DNA of 37,011 nt from contig QALA01000046.1 in the NCBI GenBank assembly GCA_003343565.1, forward strand, positions 1-37,011, given 5' to 3'. A model generated the notes under the pieces. It worked only from the letters and a program-made list of their open reading frames with translations. It did no database searches and was not told the DNA's origin. Source of the stretch: Verrucomicrobiota bacterium. Its GTDB lineage: Bacteria > Verrucomicrobiota > Verrucomicrobiia > Opitutales > Intestinicryptomonadaceae. A program made the position numbers and the translations under genes. Shown in pieces: positions 7,509 to 15,884 of the stretch. Position 1 is the stretch's first letter; each line of letters opens with the position of its first letter.

Positions 7509-8711
7509 ATGTCATTCGCATTAAGATTCAAACTCAGCGCCATGATGTTCCTTCAGTTCATGCTGGTTGCGACGTTTTGGGTACAGCTGTCCAGCTACTT
7601 GGACAACATGAAGGTTACGGGCGTGATGTTCTCGCTCATAATGTCCACGATGGCGATAGGCTCCGTGTTTTCTCCGCTGGTGGGCATGTTTGCCGACCGC
7701 GTGGCCAACAGCGAAAAAGTCCTTGCGGCGCTCAACGGGCTTGTCGCGCTGCTTTTGATTCTCGCGTTTTTCACCGCGGATCCGACCATGATTTTCGTGT
7801 GGCTCGTCCTCGCCATGTGCGCCTACATGCCGACTTGGGGGCTGACTTCGTCGATTGCGATGGCCAACAGCACGGCCGAGGCGTTCCCGCTCATTCGCGT
7901 GTTCGGCTCTCTCGGCTGGGTGTGCGCGGCTGTGTTCGCGCTCGGCGCAAAGGCGCTTTTCAACGAGTCGATAGACGGCACGAGCATTCCCCTGGCGTGC
8001 GCGGCGGGAGTCGCCGCGTTTTCGGCGGCATTTGCGCTCTTCCTTCCCGCGACTCCGCCCAAAGCTAAGGGCGAGCCCATGTCGGTGACCGACGCGCTCG
8101 GCCTGCGCGCCTTCGGCATGCTCAAAGACAGAAACATCGCGATCTTTATGGCGTGCGTCGTGGTTTGGACGGTGGCGTTTACGATCTACTGGATGTACGG
8201 CTCCTTCTTGGCGTCCCTCGGCGTAAAGAATATCACCCCGACTCTCAATGTCGGACAGATTTCCGAGCTTGCCTTCATGGTGTCGATTCCCGTCGCCATA
8301 AAATTTCTCGGTTTCAAGACCACAATGGCATTGGGAATACTGGCGATGTTCCTGCGCTATCTGATGAGCGCGTTTGCCCCCGAAGCCCACGGTTTGTACT
8401 GGGGGGCGATTGCGGTGCACGGGGCCATATTCGGCTACTTCTTTGTCGCGGCGCAAATGTACATAGACAAGAAGGCGCCCGCCGACATAAAGGCGCAGGG
8501 GCAGGGGCTTTACTTCTTCTTTTACGGGGTCGCCCAAATTGTGGGAACGTTCTTCTCCACGTGGCTGATAGACGTCAACACGGCCTCCGCGGCCGGGGCG
8601 CAGGCGGCGACGAACTGGCAGGGCGTATTCTTCGTGGAGGCGGCGATATCCGGCGCGCTACTGTTGGCGTTCCTGCTGTTCTTTAAGAACGACGTGAAGG
8701 AAAGCGCATAG
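7509..8711 (+). CDS. Nucleoside:H+ symporter, MFS family (NupG/XapB-like)
   Basis: This 400-residue inner-membrane carrier has 12 predicted membrane segments. The N-terminus LRFKLSAMMFLQFMLVATFWVQLSSYL and the first loop PLVGMFADRVANSEKVLAALN match the nucleoside:H+ symporter family, which also covers putative nucleoside MFS carriers of PVC and Bacteroidetes bacteria. The conserved RVFGSLGWV segment and the C-terminal AQMYIDKKAPADIKAQGQGLYFFFYGVAQIVGTF, typical of NupG relatives, are present. Expected role: uptake of purine and pyrimidine nucleosides for salvage. It is a single-gene unit with its own leader and a strong terminator at 8745-8776. Confidence 0.88.
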   Translation: MSFALRFKLSAMMFLQFMLVATFWVQLSSYLDNMKVTGVMFSLIMSTMAIGSVFSPLVGMFADRVANSEKVLAALNGLVALLLILAFFTADPTMIFVWLVLAMCAYMPTWGLTSSIAMANSTAEAFPLIRVFGSLGWVCAAVFALGAKALFNESIDGTSIPLACAAGVAAFSAAFALFLPATPPKAKGEPMSVTDALGLRAFGMLKDRNIAIFMACVVVWTVAFTIYWMYGSFLASLGVKNITPTLNVGQISELAFMVSIPVAIKFLGFKTTMALGILAMFLRYLMSAFAPEAHGLYWGAIAVHGAIFGYFFVAAQMYIDKKAPADIKAQGQGLYFFFYGVAQIVGTFFSTWLIDVNTASAAGAQAATNWQGVFFVEAAISGALLLAFLLFFKNDVKESA

Positions 8712-8744
8712 CGCGTGCGGCGTCGGAGTCCGACCCAAACCTCG

Positions 8745-8776
8745 AAAATCCGCCGGAATGCCCGGCGGATTTTTTG
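8745..8776 (+). terminator. Rho-independent terminator after the nucleoside symporter
   Basis: Stem AATCCGCCGG / CCGGCGGATT with the 5-nt loop AATGC, flanked by AA and followed by a run of T. It begins 33 bp after the stop codon at 8711. Confidence 0.92.
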
Positions 8777-8946
8777 TATTTTTTGATGGGCGGAGAGTCG
8801 GTTTGGCGGGCGGAAATTTGATTATTGCCGGTCTCCGAACGTGAGACGGGAAGGCTTTTTATGCGCACCGCAAAATTCGCCTTCCATACGGATTGCAAGT
8901 TCCGAAATGCAAACGCGAAAAACGCCGTCGCGCACATTCGCGGAGT

Positions 8947-9074
8947 GCCCGCATTGCCTACCGCCCGTTAAAAAACGCCTTTGCGCCATATGCAAACGCC
9001 GGGCGAGTATAACGAGCGCAAACGCCGTTGCTAATCCCGCCGCGCACGCTGCCGTAAATATTACCGCAAACGCC
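8947..9074. repeat. Module P, copy 1
   Basis: Begins GCCCGCATTGCCTACCG and ends ATTACCGCAAACGCC. It matches 9363-9490 over the same 128 bp, with a handful of substitutions and compensating single-base length changes. Confidence 0.85.
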
Positions 9075-9168
9075 GGGCGCGAATCCTACCGTAAATGTCT
9101 TCGCGAATACGGTTGAAATTCTCGTCGCGCATGTTGTCTATCGCCCGCACCTCGCCGTAAATATTACC
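9071..9168. repeat. Module Q, copy 1
   Basis: 98 bp containing TCTTCGCGAATACGGTTGAA and ending GTAAATATTACC. It matches 9236-9333 at almost every position. Confidence 0.88.
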
Positions 9169-9171
9169 AAA

Positions 9172-9232
9172 CGCCGCCGCAAATATTGCCACACGCATCC
9201 GTCCGAGCGGGCGGAACATTCGAATGGGGGGG
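9172..9232. repeat. Module S, copy 1
   Basis: 61 bp beginning CGCCGCCGCAAATATTGCC and ending CGAATGGGGGGG. It matches 9511-9571 over the same length. Confidence 0.85.
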
Positions 9233-9235
9233 ACG

Positions 9236-9333
9236 CGCCGGGTGCGAATCCTATCGCAAGTGTCTTCGCGAATACGGTTGAAATTTTCGTCGTGCACGCT
9301 GCCTATCGCCCGCACCTCGCTGTAAATATTACC
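9236..9333. repeat. Module Q, copy 2
   Basis: Second 98-bp copy of 9071-9168, 165 bp further on, with most differences being C/T or A/G changes. Confidence 0.88.
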
Positions 9334-9362
9334 TCAAACGCCGCCGCACACATTTTGGTAAA

Positions 9363-9490
9363 GCCCGCATTGCCTACCGTCCGCTAAAAAAACGCCTTTG
9401 CGCCATACGCAAACGCTGGCGAATACATCGAGCGCAAACGCCGTTGCGAACCCCGCCGCATATGCTGCCGTAAATATTACCGCAAACGCC
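9363..9490. repeat. Module P, copy 2
   Basis: Second 128-bp copy of 8947-9074. Its last 58 bp belong to the tandem 48-bp subunit that continues to 9528. Confidence 0.85.
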
Positions 9491-9510
9491 GTTGCGAACC
9501 CCGCCGCGCA

Positions 9511-9571
9511 CGCCGCCGCAAATATTGCCGCACGCGTCCGTCTGAGCGGGCGGAACGCTCGAATGGGGGGG
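9511..9571. repeat. Module S, copy 2
   Basis: Second 61-bp copy of 9172-9232, again ending in a run of seven G. Confidence 0.85.
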
Positions 9572-9667
9572 CGCGCCGGGCGCGACCGCACTTTTAAATT
9601 TCTGAAATTCGCGCGCGGCTATTGCCGGTTTTTGCGCGTGCGGCGGGAAAACTTTTTATGCGCGCGG

Positions 9668-10735
9668 CTATTTGAAAGTTTTTTCAAGTTTTTCGGCGTA
9701 GGAGCGGCCGGGAGTCGGATATAGGTATTTCGACAAAAACATGTCGAAACGCGTCTTGTTTGAGCCGAAGTTTGCGATTTTGAAACCGTCCTTTGAGGCG
9801 GGCAGATAAACGAGGTCGATCTGCGGAGTTTGCCCGTCTTTCAGGCGGTTAAAAATCAGGATTTGCACATTGCCGGCGTCCAACAGGCAGAGGTATTTTT
9901 TTCTCCACGAAAAGTATTCGCCGAGAGCCGATTTGCGCTGGGCATCGTCCATTGTCAGGTATTGGGCGGAAAATTTTTCCCGGCTTTTTGGGGTCATAAA
10001 TTTTGCGTAGTCTTCAAGCTTGTAGGAAAAGAACAGCTCTTGGGCGTCGTGGTAGAATTTTGCCGCGGGGAGGTTTTCGATTCCAGGTGCGGCCTTTATC
10101 TCTTCCGCAATGCCGCTGTTGCAAAAGCGCGCCGCGGGAAGGAGCGCGCCGGAGCGGGGGTCGCGCGGAAGTTTTATATTTGCGGCCTCCTCCGCGCGCG
10201 GATTGGCGAACGCCGCGCTGTCGGCCAGCAGGCCTACGAGCGGATCGTTGACTTTGAGGTTCCACTTAAGTCCGCTTGGCGTCCGCTTGAATACAAACGC
10301 GTTCATTCCCCTGCGGAACTTCTTTGAGGCGGGTTTGAATGGGGCAATGTACGAGTCGAACACGCGCGCGATTGCGGGGGCGGAAGCGTCGGACGAATCT
10401 GACACGCCGAGCATTTTCAGCAGCTTGGCGGCCTTGCGCGCGTCGCCGGGGTCTGACAGGCATGAAGAGAGCGTTTCAAAATCTCCGGCTTTTGCGGCGG
10501 CGCAGGCGCGGTCGAGCAATGCGGATATTTGTTCGCGCGCCTCTTCTCCGTTCGCAGCCGCAATTTCGGCGCAGGCAAATTTCCCCCGTTCGCCGCCTTG
10601 CGCGCCGGAATCGGCGACTACGTTTTCGCCGTCTATTTCAAACACGACGGGAAATCGAGCGAGCCTTTCGCCGCTTTGCGAAAAGGCGAATGCCGCGCAA
10701 CATAGTAGGGCTGCGGAAAGGAGAATCTTTTTCAT
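9668..10735 (-). CDS. Secreted protein of unknown function
   Basis: I do not recognise this 355-residue protein. It begins with a clear signal peptide (MKKILLSAALLCCAAFAFSQ, cleavage after the Ser/Gln) and has no lipobox or later membrane segment, so it is probably periplasmic or secreted. The first half carries an Ala/Glu-rich helical stretch (AEIAAANGEEAREQISALLDRACAAAKAGDFETLSSCL). The second half has two regions resembling each other in layout (YHDAQELFFSYKLEDYAKFMTPKSR; LDAGNVQILIFNRLKDG), possibly two SnoaL/NTF2-like or similar small folds. That is a guess. It is a single gene flanked by the mosaic repeats and by a gene-poor spacer. Confidence 0.75.
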   Translation of the reverse strand: MKKILLSAALLCCAAFAFSQSGERLARFPVVFEIDGENVVADSGAQGGERGKFACAEIAAANGEEAREQISALLDRACAAAKAGDFETLSSCLSDPGDARKAAKLLKMLGVSDSSDASAPAIARVFDSYIAPFKPASKKFRRGMNAFVFKRTPSGLKWNLKVNDPLVGLLADSAAFANPRAEEAANIKLPRDPRSGALLPAARFCNSGIAEEIKAAPGIENLPAAKFYHDAQELFFSYKLEDYAKFMTPKSREKFSAQYLTMDDAQRKSALGEYFSWRKKYLCLLDAGNVQILIFNRLKDGQTPQIDLVYLPASKDGFKIANFGSNKTRFDMFLSKYLYPTPGRSYAEKLEKTFK

Positions 10736-11545
10736 GCGTTTTGGCTTTGATGAATTGCGCGCCGCCTGCCGCGGCGTTCAACCGCCGTCCGGCGCGTCTT
10801 TTGCGATTGGCGTTTCCGGCAAAAAAACGTTTACATCGGCGGCGCTTATGTGCGAATTGCTTATGTTTGAATTGCGCTTTCTTCAAGAAAAAAGCGCGGG
10901 CGCGTCTCATTTGTTCGGTGTTATCATGGCGCGGCGCGTCTGTTTGGAGCGGGTGCGGGGATTTTTGCCCATGCGGGACTTGGCGCGCCGCGCGGTTAAC
11001 ATGCCCGGAGTTTATATGTCAAGGATTGGCGTAGAGAAATTTGTCCTTTCGGAGTGGGAAGAATGTCGGCGGTTGCGCGCATGTTGTCCGCGCCGATTTG
11101 ATTCGCCGTTACCGGCAGGCTCACCGGGCGTGTCGGACGTCGTTTGCGAAAAATGCTATCGGAACCGTCACAGTTTCGGCGCGTCGTGCGCGTCGGAATT
11201 TTTTTAACATTTTGCGGGTTATTATAAATGGCGTGCCCGTTGAACAAATGGAGAGCCCGTTAAATAAATGGCGGATTTGTTAAAGAAGGGTAGGGGATTT
11301 TCGGAAGATTGAAAAAACGCGCTTGTATTTTTTTATCGTCCGGATTTGCCGTTTGGGAGATTCGTTAAGGGATTTCGAAAAATATCTGGGAATGTCGGCG
11401 GTCGCAGGGAGTGTGCGAATGCGCAAGGGGAAGGGCGGGCGGCCATTGAGGCTTGCCGAAGCTTGTAAACGCGCGTTTTGAGTTTTGAAGAAAGAGGGAG
11501 CCGTTATGTCTTGACTCGCGCGCGCCGTTTAAGAAAAATAAAAAT
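10736..11545. other. Gene-poor spacer with short tandem repeats
   Basis: This 810-bp gap lies between divergent genes. An open frame runs in from the antisense of the secreted-protein gene and stops at 11207, but its composition and lack of any recognisable motif suggest chance in GC-rich DNA. Visible structure: a 15-bp tandem duplication (GCTTATGTGCGAATT then GCTTATGTTTGAATT, 10844-10873), a 6-bp GC hairpin at 10760-10776, and the 20-bp tandem repeat listed separately. Confidence 0.55.
11226..11285. repeat. 20-bp tandem repeat, three units
   Basis: Units AAATGGCGTGCCCGTTGAAC, AAATGGAGAGCCCGTTAAAT and AAATGGCGGATTTGTTAAAG are directly adjacent with period 20. The shared core is AAATGG-N8-GTTRAA. 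The array lies 260 bp upstream of the fucosidase-like gene. The spacing, about two helical turns, would suit an operator array; this is inference. Confidence 0.7.
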
Positions 11546-12670
11546 ATGAGAAACGCATTTTGCATAATGGCATTGGCGGCGGCGCTTTGCGCGCCCGCCG
11601 GTTTGTACGCGGATTCCGTTTCCGCCAACGGAGCCGTCGACGCGTCGCAGACGCGCGCGGCATGGATGAGCGGAAAGTTCGGAGTGATGGTCCACTGGCT
11701 CTTTCTAAAGTACGACGGCGGAGATTCCGGCAAAATAAACGAAATTGCCGACGCCTTCGACCTCGACGCGTTTATGCGCGATTTCGACGCCACCGGCGCG
11801 GAATGGCTCATCTTCACGATAGGCCAAAATACGGGAGCCTACGCGAGCCCCAATGCGGCTCTGGAAAAGTACTGCGGTCCCGGTCACACGTCGAAGCGCG
11901 ACATCGTTTTGGAAATTGCCAAAGAGGTGAAGAAGCGCGGCAAGAAGTTCATAGCGTATCTGCCCTGCGAAGTCCGCGGTAACAAGAGCGTTCGGGAGGG
12001 GTTCGCGTGGAACGACGATACGGCCGACCCGAAAGCGGAGTTCCAAAAGCGCTATACCGAAGTTGTGCGCGAGTGGGCGTTGCGCTTGGGCGCAAATTGC
12101 GACGGCTGGTGGTTTGACGGCTGCTACGACTACGTGTTTGCAAACGGTTTGGACTGGGATTTGTGGCGTTCGGCGTACTGCGCCGGAAACCCGAATGCGA
12201 TTGCGACGTTCAATCCCGGAATCGTGCGCGACAGCGGATTCAAAGTGGGTTCGCAGAGGCGTCCCGACACGGCGCACCCCGTAATGCCCGACCACGACTA
12301 TCTCGCCGGCGAAGTGGTCGTCTTGGTTGACGGCAAAATCCGCTTTTCGCTCAAGGACAACTCCAAGACATTCATGCCGTTCTCCGCGGTCGTTCCCGGA
12401 ACGCGCTGCCTGTATCACGCGCTCCTGCCCATCGATTCCTTTTGGGGCGGATATTCCCCGTGGCCGAAGTGGGTGAACGCGCCGTTCAAAGAATTGAAAT
12501 CCCGCGTTCCCGGAAAAATACAGGATCCCGTGTACTCGCGCGAAGAGCTGTATCCGTTTTACCGCGACTTTGCTGGAGTCGGCGGCGCGGTGACGTTCAA
12601 TCTCGGAATAACCGCGGACGGGCGTCTTAGCGCTCCTTCCGTGGAGCTGGTGCGCTCGCTGAAAAAATAG
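11546..12670 (+). CDS. GH29-like alpha-L-fucosidase, secreted
   Basis: This 374-residue enzyme has a signal peptide (MRNAFCIMALAAALCAPAGLYA-DS). The catalytic barrel opens with WMSGKFGVMVHW, close to the GH29 opening W-x-x-x-K-F-G-x-x-x-H-W. It continues with AEWLIFTIGQNTGAYASPN, and DGWWFDG carries the likely nucleophile Asp191. GH29 enzymes release alpha-L-fucose from glycans by a retaining mechanism. The protein is shorter than typical GH29 enzymes (about 450-600 residues) and lacks the usual C-terminal beta-sandwich. A TTGACT box at 11511 stands close upstream, but no good -10 fits. A strong terminator at 12705 ends the unit. Fucosidase activity is inferred; some GH29-like proteins act on other sugars. 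Confidence 0.75.
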   Translation: MRNAFCIMALAAALCAPAGLYADSVSANGAVDASQTRAAWMSGKFGVMVHWLFLKYDGGDSGKINEIADAFDLDAFMRDFDATGAEWLIFTIGQNTGAYASPNAALEKYCGPGHTSKRDIVLEIAKEVKKRGKKFIAYLPCEVRGNKSVREGFAWNDDTADPKAEFQKRYTEVVREWALRLGANCDGWWFDGCYDYVFANGLDWDLWRSAYCAGNPNAIATFNPGIVRDSGFKVGSQRRPDTAHPVMPDHDYLAGEVVVLVDGKIRFSLKDNSKTFMPFSAVVPGTRCLYHALLPIDSFWGGYSPWPKWVNAPFKELKSRVPGKIQDPVYSREELYPFYRDFAGVGGAVTFNLGITADGRLSAPSVELVRSLKK

Positions 12671-12704
12671 GGCGGCAAATCGGGCGCATGAAAAATGCGA
12701 AGGC

Positions 12705-12733
12705 CGGCGGAAAATTTTTTCCGCCGTTTTTTT
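12705..12733 (+). terminator. Rho-independent terminator after the GH29-like gene
   Basis: CGGCGGAAAA pairs with TTTTCCGCCG, followed by seven T. It lies 35 bp after the stop codon at 12670. Confidence 0.92.
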
Positions 12734-13030
12734 GTATGCGACAATGCTTGAAGCGCAATTTTGGAAACGGGATATTGCGGGAAATGGCGGAAGTCGTCAG
12801 GATATATAAACGAATTGCGCGCGGATTTTGGAACTGATTTGGAGCCGGAAAAACTTTTTTGCCCGCATGCCGAATGAAGCGGGATTTGGAGCCGGTTTTC
12901 GGAGGCGCTCCTTTCCCTGCCGATAATTCCGCCGTTTGCGTCTGGCGGAATGTCTGCAAAAATTTTTACTTCGGGCGGGGCGTTTGAAATATTCTTGACG
13001 CGCGCCGCGCGCGAAAATAAGTTTCGAGAT
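12734..13030. other. Spacer before the beta-propeller gene
   Basis: About 300 bp without a recognisable gene. The phrase GGAGCCGG(A/T)AAAAC or GGAGCCGGTTTTC occurs twice (about 12840 and 12889). No clear promoter or Shine-Dalgarno sequence is seen for the next gene. Confidence 0.45.
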
Positions 13031-13963
13031 ATGAAAGGCAAATTGTTTATTGCAGTTGTTTCAACCACGATTTTTTGCGCGGCGCAGAGCTTCGCATACA
13101 ACTTCCTCTTTACGGCGCATTCCAAAGGGGGACAGGTGAGCCTCGTCAACGGAAACGGCGAAATCGTCTGGACTATAAACGCCAAACATCCGCAGCGCGC
13201 CGACGTCTCCCCGGACGGGAAGTCGATTTTCATAAGCGAAAGCCACGGCGCAAAGATGGTGGACAAACAGTCCAAGAAAATTCTTTGGGAGTATGTGACT
13301 CCGAAAGTCAAATGGGACGGAGAGGACGCGCAGAAAGTCAAAAAGGGCGACACTGTGTGGCTCGAAAATCCCGTCGCCCAGATCTTGGAAGACGGCAGAT
13401 TTCTCGTGGGGAACGAGGGAAAAACGTCGCTCATCGAGATAAATTCCAAGGGCGAGGAGCTTAAGCGCATAGTTTCCGAGTCGCTCCGGCGCGTCCGCCA
13501 CGGAGAGTTCCGCCTGGCCAGCAAGACGCCTGCGGGCACGTATCTGTTTCCCCTGTTGGAATCGTCGCTTCTCACCGAGTACGACGCCGACGGAAACCAG
13601 ATTTTGCGCATAAAGACCAACGGCGGAGTTGTCGGCGCGCAGAGGCTTGCCAACGGCGACATTCTTGCGGGCGGATTTTTCGGCGTCGCCATATTCAACC
13701 GCAAGGGGGAAATGGTTTGGAACTTTTCCGCCGAGGAGTTGAAGAGGGAGTCCAAGGCCAAATCGCAAATCATAATCTGCGATGTCAAGGAGCTTCCCAA
13801 CGGCAATATACTGTGCTCGACCTACGCCGGCAAGGACATGCCCGACATCATGGAGATAACCAAAGACAAAAAGGTGGTTAGGATTCTCGACTATCCGGAA
13901 ATCACCCATTTTTCCGCACTCCAGATTCTCGACGACGACTTCAAGCCGATAAAGGGGAAGTAA
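13031..13963 (+). CDS. Secreted beta-propeller (PQQ/NHL-like) protein
   Basis: This 310-residue protein has a signal peptide (MKGKLFIAVVSTTIFCAAQSFA) and repeated blades. Examples are GGQVSLVNGNGEIVWTINAKHPQ, DVSPDGKSIFISESHGAKMVDKQSKKILWEY, LEDGRFLVGNEGKTSLIEINSKGEELKRI and LANGDILAGGFFGVAIFNRKGEMVWNF. Each blade has a G-x-x-(L/I)-V-G/A strand and an ending W or I, typical of six- to seven-bladed propellers. The PDGK, EDGR, ANGD and PNGN turns sit at regular steps. Function is unknown; propellers of this type often bind carbohydrate or other proteins. Start chosen at the ATG giving the signal peptide rather than the upstream open frame to 12950. A likely terminator follows at once. Confidence 0.75.
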   Translation: MKGKLFIAVVSTTIFCAAQSFAYNFLFTAHSKGGQVSLVNGNGEIVWTINAKHPQRADVSPDGKSIFISESHGAKMVDKQSKKILWEYVTPKVKWDGEDAQKVKKGDTVWLENPVAQILEDGRFLVGNEGKTSLIEINSKGEELKRIVSESLRRVRHGEFRLASKTPAGTYLFPLLESSLLTEYDADGNQILRIKTNGGVVGAQRLANGDILAGGFFGVAIFNRKGEMVWNFSAEELKRESKAKSQIIICDVKELPNGNILCSTYAGKDMPDIMEITKDKKVVRILDYPEITHFSALQILDDDFKPIKGK

Positions 13964-13971
13964 AATTTCTT

Positions 13972-14003
13972 CCGCGCGGCTTTCGTTTTATTCGCGCGGT
14001 TTT
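13972..14003 (+). terminator. Probable terminator after the beta-propeller gene
   Basis: CCGCGCG pairs with CGCGCGG across a 14-nt loop and is followed by TTTTC. It starts 9 bp after the stop codon. Confidence 0.6.
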
Positions 14004-15008
14004 CTTTCCGCTTCCTCCCGCATGCGCGGCAAATGCTTTTGCCGCACGGCGTGCGGCGGGAGTGCGGGCGCAGGTGCGATGTTGCACTGAGCGATGTTGT
14101 AGTGTGCGGTGTGCGGGCGGCATTGCGTGGAGCGGAACTGCCGCCGTCCTTTTGTTTTTTCGCAGTTCTTTCGTCATAAGATGCGCGCGCAATGATTGCG
14201 CAAAAAAAATCGCGCGCGGGTGTCGCGCGGAAAGATTGGTCGGGAGAGTTTGGCGTGGGAATCGAGCGGGAGAAATTGGCGTTTGCAGCCGGAAAACGTT
14301 TGCGCGCGCAATTTACATTTTGTTGTCTTGCGCGCACAAAAGATTTTTTGCGCGTTCGGTAAAATTTTTTGTCGGGGAAGTTTTGCGCGCCGATAGCGTC
14401 CGAATCCGGCTTGCGTCGAGATGCCGGCTATTTGCGGCGGCGAGGCGGGGCGCGCTTGCACGGGGTGGGCGTGTGCTTGTATGGGGCGGACGCGCGCTTG
14501 TCAGTGTTCGTTTTGCAAAAATGCAATCCGCGTTGCGGCGCGAGGCTGTGCGGGTTGGAATACGTCTAATGCGCGTATTTGAGGGTTGCCGGATTTTTTT
14601 TTTGCGTCCCGGATTGGCGCGCACAGTCTGAGTGCGGTTTACAATGATATTCGTGGTCACGCGTTTCTTCGGGAAATCGGCGCGCAAAAGTTTTCCCAAC
14701 TTCGGAAATGTTTTGTTTAAATTTTTCAACCGATAAGGCGCGCGGCGCATCGATGAATTTTATTTTAGATTTTCAATGATTTAATATAACTATTTGATAA
14801 CTAAATTATTAGATAAGTGTTTAAGAAATGGAAATAGCGATTAGCAACCGTGTGAATTGCATCGTCTTACGAAACTGTGTTGTCAAATGGCTCTTTCGTT
14901 CGCAAAGTTATTACTTTTTATTGGAATATATTTTTTTCGACATGATATTCAAAAAGGAGTCTCTAACGAATGTATGTAAGAGGCTTTGATTTACTAACAG
15001 TGCAAATT
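14004..15008. other. Gene-poor spacer crossing a composition boundary
   Basis: About 1 kb with no gene I can support. From 14004 to about 14750 it is GC-rich with many GCGCGC runs and a short direct repeat of GCGATGTTG (about 14077 and 14093). From about 14750 on it turns AT-rich, matching the beta-lactamase gene to its right and unlike the rest of the window. The AT-rich part (14759-15008) contains no ORF of note and no transposase remnant that I recognise. Confidence 0.55.
14952..14987 (-). terminator. Possible terminator downstream of the beta-lactamase
   Basis: On the minus strand AAAGCCTCT and AGAGACTCCTTTTT can form an imperfect hairpin ending in a T-run, 22 bp after the beta-lactamase stop. 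Pairing is weak. Confidence 0.35.
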
Positions 15009-15884
15009 TTATTTTCTCAAATAACGATAAACCGCATTGGATATATCAGCCATTATTTTGGCGTTATCATCGTCAGATTCGCGGGAATCCTTTATCAAGA
15101 CAACAATGTAGCATTTCTCTCCGTTGGGAAGATAAATCACTCCGGCATCAGCCTCGCTTATCTGTATTCCGTCGGCAGTGCGGTCGGAATGTCCTGTCTT
15201 ATGTCCGAACTTGATATCATGAGGTAAGCCTGCTATTAGTTTATTTTTACCCGACACGCAATTGAGCATAGATGTCTCTAAAAATGTAAAATGCTCTTTT
15301 GCCAAGAGGTTCTCTGCATAAATCTTCTTTAACAATTGTGCGACGGCTAACGGCGTGCTCCAGTTGTTGTAACATCGCATAATGTCCGTATGCATACTTT
15401 CCTCTGTTTCCGTGAAGTTCATTTCCTTTATTCCGATAGACTTTATGTATGAGTTCACTTTATTGATACCGCCGACAAACCTTATCAACCAATCGCATGT
15501 ATTGTTGTCGCTAATCTTGACTGTGTAGTCTATTATGTCTCTATAGGATATGCGAATACCTTGATCGGGATATTTATCCCTCAACGGGCTATACGTATGT
15601 TTCAGCATTTCTTTCTGCTCGATGTACGCCTTCGTATCCAACGGGATATTCTCGTTTTCCATCTTTTTTAGAGCCGTCACTGCAACGTGAAGTTTGAATA
15701 CGCTCATAGTTGGATATTTATCATCATTGGCAATGGTAAAGATACCGTCATTATGAATAACTGCCACACCAACGGAAGCCTGTTTTTCCTTAATGATCTT
15801 TTCTATATCCTGAGCCATGTTTTGTCCGAATGCCATGATGCTACAATAACAAGAGAACGTTATTGATAGTATTATTTTCGTCAT
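15009..15884 (-). CDS. Class A beta-lactamase, CblA/CepA-like (Bacteroides type)
   Basis: This 291-residue periplasmic serine beta-lactamase would hydrolyse beta-lactam antibiotics. The signal peptide is MTKIILSITFSCYCSIMAFGQ. Catalytic motifs are complete: S61-V-F-K64, S125-D-N, E161 in ETEESMH (E166 equivalent) and K229-T-G. Class A2 features as in CblA are visible: TYSPLRDKYPDQG, SDNNTCDWLI, NWSTPLAVAQLL and HKTGHSDRTADGI. These point to the Bacteroidales chromosomal cephalosporinase branch rather than TEM/SHV. Starts at 15911 and 15890 are also possible; 15884 gives the cleanest signal peptide. There is no Shine-Dalgarno, as is normal in Bacteroidetes. Base composition is far more AT-rich than the flanks, so acquisition is inferred. 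The exact substrate range is unknown. Confidence 0.93.
   Translation of the reverse strand: MTKIILSITFSCYCSIMAFGQNMAQDIEKIIKEKQASVGVAVIHNDGIFTIANDDKYPTMSVFKLHVAVTALKKMENENIPLDTKAYIEQKEMLKHTYSPLRDKYPDQGIRISYRDIIDYTVKISDNNTCDWLIRFVGGINKVNSYIKSIGIKEMNFTETEESMHTDIMRCYNNWSTPLAVAQLLKKIYAENLLAKEHFTFLETSMLNCVSGKNKLIAGLPHDIKFGHKTGHSDRTADGIQISEADAGVIYLPNGEKCYIVVLIKDSRESDDDNAKIMADISNAVYRYLRK

Larger units (their letters stand above)
8824..9664. repeat. Mosaic field of duplicated modules (order T-P-Q-S-Q-P-S-T)
   Basis: Nearly the whole spacer between the nucleoside symporter and the gene at 9668-10735 is built from four modules, each present twice with the same or nearly the same length. They are T (8824-8866 and 9621-9664), P (8947-9074 and 9363-9490), Q (9071-9168 and 9236-9333) and S (9172-9232 and 9511-9571). 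A 48-bp subunit beginning CGCAAACGCCG and ending near AAATATTAC underlies P and S; it is tandem at 9433-9480 and 9481-9528. Copies differ by scattered substitutions and hardly any length change. The reading frame is not kept between copies, so coding is unlikely. Confidence 0.85.

Noticed and set aside
8824..9664. Repetitive protein gene (16-residue ANAVANPAA-type repeats on the plus strand)
   Set aside because: The frame is not kept between module copies and stops interrupt it. The 48-bp unit happens to be a multiple of three only within one short stretch.
10110..11207. 365-codon plus-strand open frame overlapping the secreted-protein gene
   Set aside because: Its first half is antisense to a gene with a clear signal peptide. 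The second half shows no domain, ribosome site or coding bias.
14062..14631. 189-codon plus-strand open frame in the spacer before the beta-lactamase
   Set aside because: Arg/Ala/Val-rich translation of GCGC runs with no motif and no promoter or ribosome site.
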